Assembly: GCA_960531495.1 (NCBI GenBank)
Contig: CAUIJY010000075.1
Location: 2,170,001 to 2,234,000 of the forward strand
From: Zeus faber
Taxonomy: Eukaryota; Chordata; Actinopteri; Zeiformes; Zeidae
Reading direction: 5' to 3'
DNA: 64,000 bases
Part shown: positions 1 to 13,191 of the stretch, piece by piece
How positions within the stretch are numbered: the first letter of the stretch is position 1
Layout: every line of letters begins with the position of its first letter
Position numbers and translations under genes: made by a program
The notes under the pieces: model-generated
What the model was told of the DNA's origin: nothing
Seen by the model: only the letters and a program-made list of their open reading frames with translations
The model's database searches: none

Positions 1-412
1 GGCCTAAAACTGGTTGACAAACAAGACTTTAGCAGCACATACTAGTTTATCATTGTATTTAAACTGTCTGACACTGTCACATAGAGTAATGACTGAAGTG
101 TTTAACCGTTCCGCCAAATCGACGTTTAAATCGACTGAAAATGCGTTTTTTCCCACGTGTAGACTTTGATGAAAATTATCTGAACTCGAAAAATACATTT
201 TATATGGGCCTAAAACTGGTTGACAAACAACACTTTAGCAGCACATACTAGTTCATCATTGTATTTAAACTGACTGACACTGTCACATAGAGTAATGACT
301 GAAGCGTTTAACCGTTCCGCCAAATCGACGTTTAAATCGACTGAAAATGCGTTTTTTCCCACGTGTAGACATTGATGAAAATTATCATAACTCGAAAAAT
401 ACATTTTATATG

Positions 413-664
413 GGCCTAAAACTGGTTGACAAACAAGACTTTAGCTGCACATACTAGTTTATCATTGTATTTAAACTGTCTTTGAGAAAGACTTAAGAAG
501 CACATAATTGTTCCTCATATTAATTAAAGTTATATGGTGTACTGCAGCATTCAAAATCATGCACCTACAAAGAGACAATGGTTCGGTGTTTCTCTAATTA
601 AGCTAAACAGCAAATCGTCCAAAGTTCTGAAAATGATCATAACTCGAAAAATACATTTTATATG
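413..664. repeat. Representative B unit: A head fused to C-type body
   Basis: The first 70 bp or so are the head of an A monomer. The remainder (from CTTTGAGAAAGACTTAAGAAG) matches the free-standing C monomer, whose own start reads CTCTGTGAGAAACACTTAAG. The tail, around GAAAATGATCATAACTCG, resembles the tails of both A and C. B is therefore best read as a composite of a truncated A and a nearly whole C monomer, now amplified as a fixed unit. Confidence 0.7.
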
Positions 665-2661
665 GACCTAAAACTGTTTGACAAACAACACTTTAGCAGC
701 ACATACTAGTTTATCATTGTATTTAAACTGTCTGACACTGTCACATAGAGTAATGACTGAAGCGTTTAACCGTTCCGCCAAATCGACGTTAAAATCGGCT
801 GAAAATGCGTTTTTTCCCACGTGTAGACTTTGATGAAAATTATCAGAACTGGAAAAATACATTTTATATGGGCCTAAAACTGGTTGACAAACAACACTTT
901 AGCAGCACATACTAGTTCATCATTGTATTTAAACTGTCTGACACTGTCACATGGAGTAATGACTGAAGCGTTTAACCGATTCGCCTTTTCGACGTTTAAA
1001 TCGACTGAAAATGCGTTTTTTCCCACATGTGTAGACTTTGATGAAAATTATCAGAACTCGAAAAATACATTTTATATGGGCCTAAAACTGGTTGACAAAC
1101 AAGACTTTAGCAGCACATACTAGTTTATCATTGTATTTAAACTGTCTTTGAGAAAGACTTAAGAAGCACATAATAGTTCCTCATATTCATTAAAGTTATA
1201 TGGTGTACTGCAGCATTCTAAATCATGCGCCTACAAAGAGATAATGGTTCGGTGTTTCTCTAATTAAGCTAGACAGCAAACGGTCCAAAGTTCGGAAAAT
1301 GATCATAACTCGAAAAATACATTTTATATGGGCCTAAAACTGGTAGGGAAACAACACATTAGCAGCACATACTAGTTTATCATTGTATTTACACTTTCTG
1401 ACACTGTCACATAGAGTAATGACTGAAGCGTTCAACCGATTCGCCTTTTCGACGTTTAAATCGGCTGAAAATGCGTTTTTTCTGACGTGTAGACTTTGAT
1501 GAAAATTATCAGAACTCGAAAAATACATTTTATTTGGGCCTAAAACTGGTTGACAAACAAGACTTTAGCAGCACATACTAGTTTATCATTGTATTTAAAC
1601 TGTCTGACACTGTCACATAGAGTAATGACTGAAGCGTTTAACCGTTCCGCCAAATCGACGTTTAAATCGGCTGAAAATGCGTTTTTTCCCACGTGTAGAC
1701 TTTGATGAAAATTATCAGAACTCGAAAAATACATTTTATGTGGGCCTAAAACTGTTTGACAAACAACACTTTAGCAGCACATACTAGTTGATCATTGTAT
1801 TTAAACTGTCTGACACTGTCACATAGAGTAATGACTGAAGCGTTTAACTGTTCCACCAAATCGACATTTAAATCGGCTGAAAATGCGTTTTTTCCCACGT
1901 GTAGACTTTGATGAAAATTATCAGAACTCGAAAAATACATTTTATATGGGCCTAAAACTGGTTGACAAACAAGACATTAGCAGCACATACTAGTTCATCA
2001 TTGTATTTAAACTGTCTTTGAGAAAGACTTAAGAAGCAAAATAATTTTTCCTCATATTAATTAAAGTTATATGGTGTACGGCAGCATCCTGAATCATTCA
2101 CCTACAAAGAGACAATGGTTCGGTGTCTCTCTAATTCAGCTCGACAGCAAATCGTCCAAAGTTCTGAAAATGATCATAACTCGAAAAATACATTTTATAA
2201 GTGCCTAAAACTGGCTGACAAACAACACTTTAGCAGCACATACTAGTTTATCATTGTATTTAAACTGTCTGACACTGTCACATAGAGTAATGACTGAAGC
2301 GTTTAACCGTTCCACCAAATCAACGTTAAAATCGGCTGAAAATGCATTTTTTCCCACATGTGTAGACTTTGATGAAAATTATCAGAACTCGAAAAATACA
2401 TTTTATATGGGCCTAAAACTGGTTGACAGACAAGACATAAGCAGCACATACTAGTTCATCATTGTATTTAAACTGTCTTTGAGAAAGACTTAAGAAGCAA
2501 AATAATTTTTCCTCATATTAATTAAAGTTATATGGTGTACTGCAGCATTCTGAATCATTCACCTACAAAGAGACAATGGTTCGGTGTTTCTCTAATTCAG
2601 CTCGACAGCAAATCGTCCAAAGTTCTGAAAATGATCATAACTCCACAAATACAAGTTAGAT

Positions 2662-2857
2662 GGGCCTAGAACTCTGTGAGAAACACTTAAGAAGCACATA
2701 ATAGTTCATCATATTAATTAAATTTCTATGCTGTACTGCAGTATTCTGCATCATGCGCCTACAAAGAGACAATGGTTCGGTGTTTCTCTAATTCAGCTAG
2801 ACAGCAAACGGTCCAAAGTTCGGAAAATGATCATAACTCGAAAAATACATTTTATAT
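2662..2857. repeat. C monomer (196 bp)
   Basis: A unit that begins GGGCCTAGAACTCTGTGAG and lacks the A head. It recurs near 8598, 10790, 13850 and 14046. It aligns loosely along its length with A monomers (AAACACTTAAGAAGCACATAATAG against AAACAACACTTTAGCAGCACATACTAG, both followed by TTCATCAT), so A and C probably derive from one older monomer. Confidence 0.75.
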
Positions 2858-3524
2858 GGGCCTAAAACTGGTTGGCAAACAACACTTTAGCAGCACATAC
2901 TAGTTTATCATTGTATTTAAACTGTCTGACACTGTCACATAGAGTAATGACTGAAGCGTTTAACCGTTCCACCAAATCGACGTTAAAATCGGCTGAAAAT
3001 GCATTTTTTCCCACATGTGTAGACTTTGATGAAAATTATCAGAACTCGAAAAATACATTTTATATGGGCCTAAAACTGGTTGACAAACAAGACTTTAGCA
3101 GCACATACTAGTTTATCATTGTATTTAAACTGTCTTTGAGAAAGACTTAAGAAGCACATAATAGTTCCTCATATTCATTAAAGTTATATGGTGTACTGCA
3201 GCATTCTAAATCATGCGCCTACAAAGAGACAATGGTTCGGTGTTTCTCTAATTCAGCTAGACAGCAAACGGTCCAAAGTTCGGAAAATGATCATAACTCG
3301 AAAAATACATTTTATATGGGCCTAAAACTGGTTGGCAAACAACACTTTAGCAGCACATACTAGTTTATCATTGTATTTACACTTTCTGACACTGTCACAT
3401 AGAGTAATGACTGAAGCGTTCAACCGATTCGCCTTTTCGACGTTTAAATCGGCTGAAAATGCGTTTTTTCTCACGTGTAGACTTTGATGAAAATTATCAG
3501 AACTCGAAAAATACATTTTATTTG

Positions 3525-6500
3525 GGCCTAAAACTGGTTGACAAACAAGACTTTAGCAGCACATACTAGTTTATCATTGTATTTAAACTGTCTGACACTG
3601 TCACATAGAGTAATGACTGAAGTGTTTAACCGTTCCGCCAAATCGACGTTTAAATCGACTGAAAATGCGTTTTTTCCCACGTGTAGACTTTGATGAAAAT
3701 TATCTGAACTCGAAAAATACATTTTATATGGGCCTAAAACTGGTTGACAAACAAGACTTTAGCAGCACATACTAGTTCATCATTGTATTTAAACTGACTG
3801 ACACTGTCACATAGAGTAATGACTGAAGCGTTTAACCGTTCCGCCAAATCGACGTTTAAATCGACTGAAAATGCGTTTTTTCCCACGTGTAGACATTGAT
3901 GAAAATTATCATAACTCGAAAAATACATTTTATATGGGCCTAAAACTGGTTGACAAACAAGACTTTAGCTGCACATACTAGTTTATCATTGTATTTAAAC
4001 TGTCTTTGAGAAAGACTTAAGAAGCACATAATTGTTCCTCATATTAATTAAAGTTATATGGTGTACTGCAGCATTCAAAATCATGCACCTACAAAGAGAC
4101 AATTGTTCGGTGTTTCTCTAATTCAGCTAGACAGCAAATCGTCCAAAGTTCTGAAAATGATCATAACTCGAAAAATACATTTTATATGGACCTAAAACTG
4201 TTTGACAAACAACACTTTAGCAGCACATACTAGTTTATCATTGTATTTAAACTGTCTGACACTGTCACATAGAGTAATGACTGAAGCGTTTAACCGTTCC
4301 GCCAAATCGACGTTAAAATCGGCTGAAAATGCGTTTTTTCCCACGTGTAGACTTTGATGAAAATTATCAGAACTGGAAAAATACATTTTATATGGGCCTA
4401 AAACTGGTTGACAAACAACACTTTAGCAGCACATACTAGTTCATCATTGTATTTAAACTGTCTGACACTGTCACATGGAGTAATGACTGAAGCGTTTAAC
4501 CGATTCGCCTTTTCGACGTTTAAATCGACTGAAAATGCGTTTTTTCCCACATGTGTAGACTTTGATGAAAATTATCAGAACTCGAAAAATACATTTTATA
4601 TGGGCCTAAAACTGGTTGACAAACAAGACTTTAGCAGCACATACTAGTTTATCATTGTATTTAAACTGTCTTTGAGAAAGACTTAAGAAGCACATAATAG
4701 TTCCTCATATTCATTAAAGTTATATGGTGTACTGCAGCATTCTAAATCATGCGCCTACAAAGAGATAATGGTTCGGTGTTTCTCTAATTAAGCTAGACAG
4801 CAAACGGTCCAAAGTTCGGAAAATGATCATAACTCGAAAAATACATTTTATATGGGCCTAAAACTGGTTGGGAAACAACACATTAGCAGCACATACTAGT
4901 TTATCATTGTATTTACACTTTCTGACACTGTCACATAGAGTAATGACTGAAGCGTTCAACCGATTCGCCTTTTCGACGTTTAAATCGGCTGAAAATGCGT
5001 TTTTTCTGACGTGTAGACTTTGATGAAAATTATCAGAACTCGAAAAATACATTTTATTTGGGCCTAAAACTGGTTGACAAACAAGACTTTAGCAGCACAT
5101 ACTAGTTTATCATTGTATTTAAACTGTCTGACACTGTCACATAGAGTAATGACTGAAGCGTTTAACCGTTCCGCCAAATCGACGTTTAAATCGGCTGAAA
5201 ATGCGTTTTTTCCCACGTGTAGACTTTGATGAAAATTATCAGAACTCGAAAAATACATTTTGTGTGGGCCTAAAACTGTTTGACAAACAACACTTTAGCA
5301 GCACATACTAGTTGATCATTGTATTTAAACTGTCTGACACTGTCACATAGAGTAATGACTGAAGCGTTTAACCGTTCCGCCAAATCGACATTTAAATCGG
5401 CTGAAAATGCGTTTTTTCCCACGTGTAGACTTTGATGAAAATTATCAGAACTCGAAAAATACATTTTATATGGGCCTAAAACTGGTTGACAAACAAGACA
5501 TTAGCAGCACATACTAGTTCATCATTGTATTTAAACTGTCTTTGAGAAAGACTTAAGAAGCAAAATAATTTTTCCTCATATTGATTAAAGTTATATGGTG
5601 TACGGCAGCATCCTGAATCATTCACCTACAAGAGACAATGGTTCGGTGTCTCTCTAATTCAGCTCGACAGCAAATCGTCCAAAGTTCTGAAAATGATCAT
5701 AACTCGAAAAATACATTTTATAAGGGCCTAAAACTGGCTGACAAACAACACTTTAGCAGCACATACTAGTTTATCATTGTATTTAAACTGTCTGACACTG
5801 TCACATAGAGTAATGACTGAAGCGTTTAACCGTTCCACCAAATCGACGTTAAAATCGGCTGAAAATGCATTTTTTCCCACATGTGTAGACTTTGATGAAA
5901 ATTATCAGAACTGGAAAAATACATTTTATATGGGCCTAAAACTGGTTGACAAACAACACTTTAGCAGCACATACTAGTTCATCATTGTATTTAAACTGTC
6001 TGACACTGTCACATGGAGTAATGACTGAAGCGTTTAACCGATTCGCCTTTTCGACGTTTAAATCGACTGAAAATGCGTTTTTTCCCACATGTGTAGACTT
6101 TGATGAAAATTATCAGAACTCGAAAAATACATTTTATATGGGCCTAAAACTGGTGGACAAACAAGACTTTAGCAGCACATACTAGTTTATCATTGTATTT
6201 AAACTGTCTTTGAGAAAGACTTAAGAAGCACATAATAGTTCCTCATATTCATTAAAGTTATATGGTGTACTGCAGCATTCTAAATCATGCACCTACAAAG
6301 AGACAATTGTTCGGTGTTTCTCTAATTCAGCTAGACAGCAAATCGTCCAAAGTTCTGAAAATGATCATAACTCGAAAAATACATTTTATATGGACCTAAA
6401 ACTGTTTGACAAACAACACTTTAGCAGCACATACTAGTTTATCATTGTATTTAAACTGTCTGACACTGTCACATAGAGTAATGACTGAAGCGTTTAACCG

Positions 6501-9460
6501 TTCCGCCAAATCAACGTTAAAATCGGCTGAAAATGCGTTTTTTCCCACGTGTAGACTTTGATGAAAATTATCAGAACTCGAAAAATACATTTTATATGGG
6601 CCTAAAACTGTTTGACAAACAACACTTTAGCAGCACATACTAGTTGATCATTGTATTTAAACTGTCTGACACTGTCACATAGAGTAATGACTGAAGCGTT
6701 TAACCGTTCCACCAAATCGACGTTAAAATCGGCTTAAAATGCATTTTTTCCCACATGTGTAGACTTTGATGAAAATTATCAGAACTCGAAAAATACATTT
6801 TATATGGGCCTAAAACTGGTTGACAAACAACACTTTAGCAGCACATACTAGTTCATCATTGTATTTAAACTGTCTGACACTGTCACATGGAGTAATGACT
6901 GAAGCGTTTAACCGATTCGCCTTTTCGACGTTTAAATCGACTGAAAATGCGTTTTTTCCCACATGTGTAGACTTTGATGAAAATTATCAGAACTCGAAAA
7001 ATACATTTTATATGGGCCTAAAACTGGTTGACAAACAAGACTTTAGCAGCATATACTAGTTTATCATTGTATTTAAACTGTCTTTGAGAAAGACTTAAGA
7101 AGCACAAAATAGTTCCTCATATTCATTAAAGTTATATGGTGTACTGCAGCATTCTAAATCATGCGCCTACAAAGAGACAATGGTTCGGTGTTTCTCTAAT
7201 TCAGCTAGACAGCAAACGGTCCAAACTTCGGAAAATGATCATAACTCGAAAAATACATTTTATATGGGCCTAAAACTGGTTGGCAAACAACACTTTAGCA
7301 GCACATACTAGTTTATCATTGTTTTTACACTTTCTGACACTGTCACATAGAGTAATGACTGAAGCGTTCAACCGATTCGCCTTTTCGACGTTTAAATCGG
7401 CTGAAAATGCGTTTTTTCTCACGTGTAGACTTTGATGAAAATTATCAGAACTCGAAAAATACATTTTATTTGGGCCTAAAACTGGTTGACAAACAAGACT
7501 TTAGCAGCACATACTAGTTTATCATTGTATTTAAACTGTCTGACACTGTCACATAGAGTAATGACTGAAGCGTTTAACCGTTCCGCCAAATCGACGTTTA
7601 AATCGGCTGAAAATGCGTTTTTTCCCACGTGTAGACTTTGATGAAAATTATCAGAACTCGAAAAATACATTTTATGTGGGCCTAAAACTGTTTGACAAAC
7701 AACACTTTAGCAGCACATACTAGTTGATCATTGTATTTAAACTGTCTGACACTGTCACATAGAGTAATGACTGAAGCGTTTAACCGTTCCGCCAAATCGA
7801 CATTTAAATCGGCTGAAAATGCGTTTTTTCCCACGTGTAGACTTTGATGAAAATTATCAGAACTCGAAAAATACATTTTATATGGGCCTAAAACTGGTTG
7901 ACAAACAAGACATTAGCAGCACATACTAGTTCATCATTGTATTTAAACTGTCTTTGAGAAAGACTTAAGAAGCAAAATAATTTTTCCTCATATTAATTAA
8001 AGTTATATGGTGTACGGCAGCATCCTGAATCATTCACCTACAAAGAGACAATGGTTCGGTGTCTCTCTAATTCAGCTCGACAGCAAATCGTCCAAAGTTC
8101 TGAAAATGATCATAACTCGAAAAATACATTTTATAAGGGCCTAAAACTGGCTGACAAACAACACTTTAGCAGCACATACTAGTTTATCATTGTATTTAAA
8201 CTGTCTGACACTGTCACATAGAGTAATGACTGAAGCGTTTAACCGTTCCACCAAATCGACGTTAAAATCGGCTGAAAATGCATTTTTTCCCACATGTGTA
8301 GACTTTGATGAAAATTATCAGAACTCGAAAAATACATTTTATATGGGCCTAAAACTGGTTGACAGACAAGACATAAGCAGCACATACTAGTTTATCATTG
8401 TATTTAAACTGTCTTTGAGAAAGACTTAAGAAGCAAAATAATTGTTCCTCATATTAATTAAAGTTATATGGTGTACTGCAGCATTCTGAATCATTCACCT
8501 ACAAAGAGACAATGGTTCGGTGTTTCTCTAATTCAGCTCGACAGCAAATCGTCCAAAGTTCTGAAAATGATCATAACTCCACAAATACAAGTTAGATGGG
8601 CCTAGAACTCTGTGAGAAACACTTAAGAAGCACATAATAGTTCATCATATTAATTAAATTTCTATGCTGTACTGCAGTATTCTGAATCATGCGCCTACAA
8701 AGAGACAATGGTTCGGTGTTTCTCTAATTCAGCTAGACAGCAAACGGTCCAAAGTTCGGAAAATGATCATAACTCGAAAAATACATTTTATATGGGCCTA
8801 AAACTGGTTGACAAACAAGACTTTAGCAGCACATACTAGTTTATCATTGTATTTAAACTGTCTGACACTGTCACATAGAGTAATGACTGAAGCGTTTAAC
8901 CGTTCCACCAAATCGACGTTAAAATCGGCTTAAAATGCATTTTTTCCCACATGTGTAGACTTTGATGAAAATTATCAGAACTCGAAAAATACATTTTATA
9001 TGGGCCTAAAACTGGTTGACAAACAAGACTTTAGCAGCACATACTAGTTAATCATTGTATTTAAACTGTCTTTGAGAAAGACTTAAGAAGCACATAATAG
9101 TTCCTCATATTCATTAAAGTTATATGGTGTACTGCAGCATTCTAAATCATGCGCCTACAAAGAGACAATGGTTCGGTGTTTCTCTAATTCAGCTAGACAG
9201 CAAACGGTCCAAAGTTCGGAAAATGATCATAACTCGAAAAATACATTTTATATGGGCCTAAAACTGGTTGGCAAACAACACTTTAGCAGCACATACTAGT
9301 TTATCATTGTATTTACACTTTCTGACACTGTCACATAGAGTAATGACTGAAGCGTTCAACCGATTCGCCTTTTCGACGTTTAAATCGGCTGAAAATGCGT
9401 TTTTTCTCACGTGTAGACTTTGATGAAAATGATCAGAACTCGAAAAATACATTTTATTTG
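3525..9460. repeat. Higher-order repeat copy 2, expanded (5936 bp)
   Basis: It follows copy 1 through the unit starting near 5723. It then departs: an A unit of the 871 type follows directly near 5931 instead of the expected B, C, A series. After several extra units it resumes, and the block 1331-3730 of copy 1 matches 7267-9666 at a constant offset of 5936. It is therefore a normal copy carrying about 2.4 kb of additional whole monomers, as expected from unequal exchange or internal duplication. Confidence 0.8.
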
Positions 9461-12400
9461 GGCCTAAAACTGGTTGACAAACAAGACTTTAGCAGCACAT
9501 ACTAGTTTATCATTGTATTTAAACTGTCTGACACTGTCACATAGAGTAATGACTGAAGTGTTTAACCGTTCCGCCAAATCGACGTTTAAATCGACTGAAA
9601 ATGCGTTTTTTCCCACGTGTAGACTTTGATGAAAATTATCTGAACTCGAAAAATACATTTTATATGGGCCTAAAACTGGTTGACAAACAAGACTTTAGCA
9701 GCACATACTAGTTCATCATTGTATTTAAACTGACTGACACTGTCACATAGAGTAATGACTGAAGCGTTTAACCGTTCCGCCAAATCGACGTTTAAATCGT
9801 CTGAAAATGCGTTTTTTCCCACGTGTAGACTTTGATGAAAATTATTTGAACTCAAAAAATACATTTTATATGGGCCTAAAACTGGTTGACAAACAAGACT
9901 TTAGCAGCACATACTAGTTCATCATTGTATTTAAACTGACTGACACTGTCACATAGAGTAATGACTGAAGCGTTTAACCGTTCCGCCAAATCGACGTTTA
10001 AATCGACTGAAAATGCGTTTTTTCCCACGTGTAGACATTGATGAAAATTATCATAACTCGAAAAATACATTTTATATGGGCCTAAAACTGGTTGACAAAC
10101 AAGACTTTAGCTGCACATACTAGTTTATCATTGTATTTAAACTGTCTTTGAGAAAGACTTAAGAAGCACATAATTGTTCCTCATATTAATTAAAGTTATA
10201 TGGTGTACTGCAGCATTCAAAATCATGCACCTACAAAGAGACAATTGTTCGGTGTTTCTCTAATTCAGCTAGACAGCAAATCGTCCAAAGTTCTGAAAAT
10301 GATCATAACTCGAAAAATACATTTTATATGGACCTAAAACTGTTTGACAAACAACACTTTAGCAGCACATACTAGTTTATCATTGTATTTAAACTGTCTG
10401 ACACTGTCACATAGAGTAATGACTGAAGCGTTTAACCGTTCTACCAAATCGACGTTAAAATCAGCTGAAAATGCATTTTTTCCCACATGTGTAGACTTTG
10501 ATGAAAATTATCAGAACTCGAAAAATACATTTTATATGGGCCTAAAACTGGTTGACAAACAAGACATAAGCAGCACATACTAGTTCATCATTGTATTTAA
10601 ACCGTCTTTGAGAAAGACTTAAGAAGCAAAATAATTGTTCCTCATATTAATTAAAGTTATATGGTGTACTGCAGCATTCTGAATCATTCACCTACAAAGA
10701 GACAATGGTTCGGTGTTTCTCTAATTCAGCTCGACAGCAAATCGTCCAAAGTTCTGAAAATGATCATAACTCCACAAATACATGTTAGATAGGCCTAGAA
10801 CTCTGTGAGAAACACTTAAGAAGCACATAATAGTTCATCATATTAATTAAATTTCTATGCTGTACTGCAGTATTCTGAATCATGCGCCTACAAAGAGACA
10901 ATGGTTCGGTGTTTCTCTAATTCAGCTAGACAGCAAACGGTCCAAAGTTCGGAAAATGATCATAACTCGAAAAATACATTTTATATGGGCCTAAAACTGG
11001 TTGGCAAACAACACATTAGCAGCACATACTAGTTTATCATTGTATTTACACTTTCTGACACTGTCACATAGAGTAATGACTGAAGCGTTCAACCGATTCG
11101 CCTTTTCGACGTTTAAATCAGCTGAAAATGCGTTTTTTCTCACGTGTAGACTTTGATGAAAATTATCAGAACTCGAAAAATACATTTTATTTGGGCCTAA
11201 AACTGGTTGACAAACAAGACTTAGCAGCACATACTAGTTTATCATTGTATTTAAACTGTCTGACACTGTCACATAGAGTAATGGCTGAAGCGTTCAACCG
11301 ATTCGCCTTTTCGACGTTTAAATCGACTGAAAATGCGTTTTTTCCCACATGTGTAGACTTTGATGAAAATTATCAGAACTCGAAAAATACATTTTATATG
11401 GGCCTAAAACTGGTTGACAAACAAGACTTTAGCAGCATATACTAGTTTATCATTGTATTTAAACTGTCTTTGAGAAAGACTTAAGAAGCACAAAATAGTT
11501 CCTCATATTCATTAAACTTATATGGTGTACTGCAGCATTCTAAATCATGCGCCTACAAAGAGACAATGGTTCGGTGTTTCTCTATTTCAGCTAGACAGCA
11601 AACGGTCCAATTTTCGGGAAAATGATCATAACTCGAAAAATACATTTTATATGGGCCTAAAACTGGTTGGCAAACAACACTTTAGCAGCACATACTAGTT
11701 TATCATTGTATTTACACTTTCTGACACTGTCACATAGAGTAATGACTGAAGCGTTTAACCGTTCCGCCAAATCGACGTTTAAATCGACTGAAAATGCGTT
11801 TTTTCCCACGTGTAGACATTGATGAAAATTATCATAACTCGAAAAATACATTTTATATGGGCCTAAAACTGGTTGACAAACAAGACTTTAGCTGCACATA
11901 CTAGTTTATCATTGTATTTAAACTGTCTTTGAGAAAGACTTAAGAAGCACATAATTGTTCCTCATATTAATTAAAGTTATATGGTGTACTGCAGCATTCA
12001 AAATCATGCACCTACAAAGAGACAATTGTTCGGTGTTTCTCTAATTCAGCTAGACAGCAAATCGTCCAAAGTTCTGAAAATGATCATAACTCGAAAAATA
12101 CATTTTATATGGACCTAAAACTGTTTGACAAACAACACTTTAGCAGCACATACTAGTTTATCATTGTATTTAAACTGTCTGACACTGTCACATAGAGTAA
12201 TGACTGAAGCGTTTAACCGTTCCGCCAAATCGACGTTAAAATCGGCTGAAAATGCGTTTTTTCCCACGTGTAGACTTTGATGAAAATTATCAGAACTCGA
12301 AAAATACATTTTATATGGGCCTAAAACTGTTTGACAAACAACACTTTAGCAGCACATACTAGTTGATCATTGTATTTAAACTGTCTGACACTGTCACATA

Positions 12401-13191
12401 GAGTAATGACTGAAGCGTTTAACCGTTCCACCAAATCGACGTTAAAATCGGCTTAAAATGCATTTTTTCCCACATGTGTAGACTTTGATGAAAATTATCA
12501 GAACTCGAAAAATACATTTTATATGGGCCTAAAACTGGTTGACAAACAACACTTTAGCAGCACATACTAGTTCATCATTGTATTTAAACTGTCTGACACT
12601 GTCACATGGAGTAATGACTGAAGCGTTTAACCGATTCGCCTTTTCGACGTTTAAATCGACTGAAAATGCGTTTTTTCCCACATGTGTAGACTTTGATGAA
12701 AATTATCAGAACTCGAAAAATACATTTTATATGGGCCTAAAACTGGTTGACAAACAAGACTTTAGCAGCATATACTAGTTTATCATTGTATTTAAACTGT
12801 CTTTGAGAAAGACTTAAGAAGCACAAAATAGTTCCTCATATTCATTAAAGTTATATGGTGTACTGCAGCATTCTAAATCATGCGCCTACAAAGAGACAAT
12901 GGTTCGGTGTTTCTCTAATTCAGCTAGACAGCAAACGGTCCAAACTTCGGAAAATGATCATAACTCGAAAAATACATTTTATATGGGCCTAAAACTGGTT
13001 GGCAAACAACACTTTAGCAGCACATACTAGTTTATCATTGTATTTACACTTTCTGACACTGTCATATAGAGTAATGACTGAAGCGTTCAACCGATTCGCC
13101 TTTTCGACGTTTAAATCGGCTGAAAATGCGTTTTTTCTCACGTGTAGACTTTGATGAAAATTATCAGAACTCGAAAAATACATTTTATTTG
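9461..13191. repeat. Higher-order repeat copy 3 (3731 bp)
   Basis: It starts with the same A unit as bases 1 and 3525 and ends where that unit appears again at 13192. It carries one extra A unit near 9667-9872. The block 6393-7470 of copy 2 matches 12112-13190 at an offset of 5719. A unit near 11240 joins an A head of one subtype to the tail of another after a one-base deletion, which looks like a recombination or conversion product. Confidence 0.75.

Larger units (their letters stand above)
1..3524. repeat. Higher-order repeat copy 1 (3524 bp)
   Basis: Sixteen units in the order A A B A A B A A A B A B C A B A, with starts near 1, 207, 413, 665, 871, 1079, 1331, 1537, 1743, 1949, 2200, 2408, 2662, 2858, 3065 and 3319. 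Base 1 corresponds to base 3525. Unit-specific variants recur at a constant offset of 3524 (210 to 3734, 668 to 4192, 884 to 4408, 1334 to 4858, 1540 to 5064, 1746 to 5270). The window begins inside the array, so the phase of the repeat is arbitrary. Confidence 0.9.
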
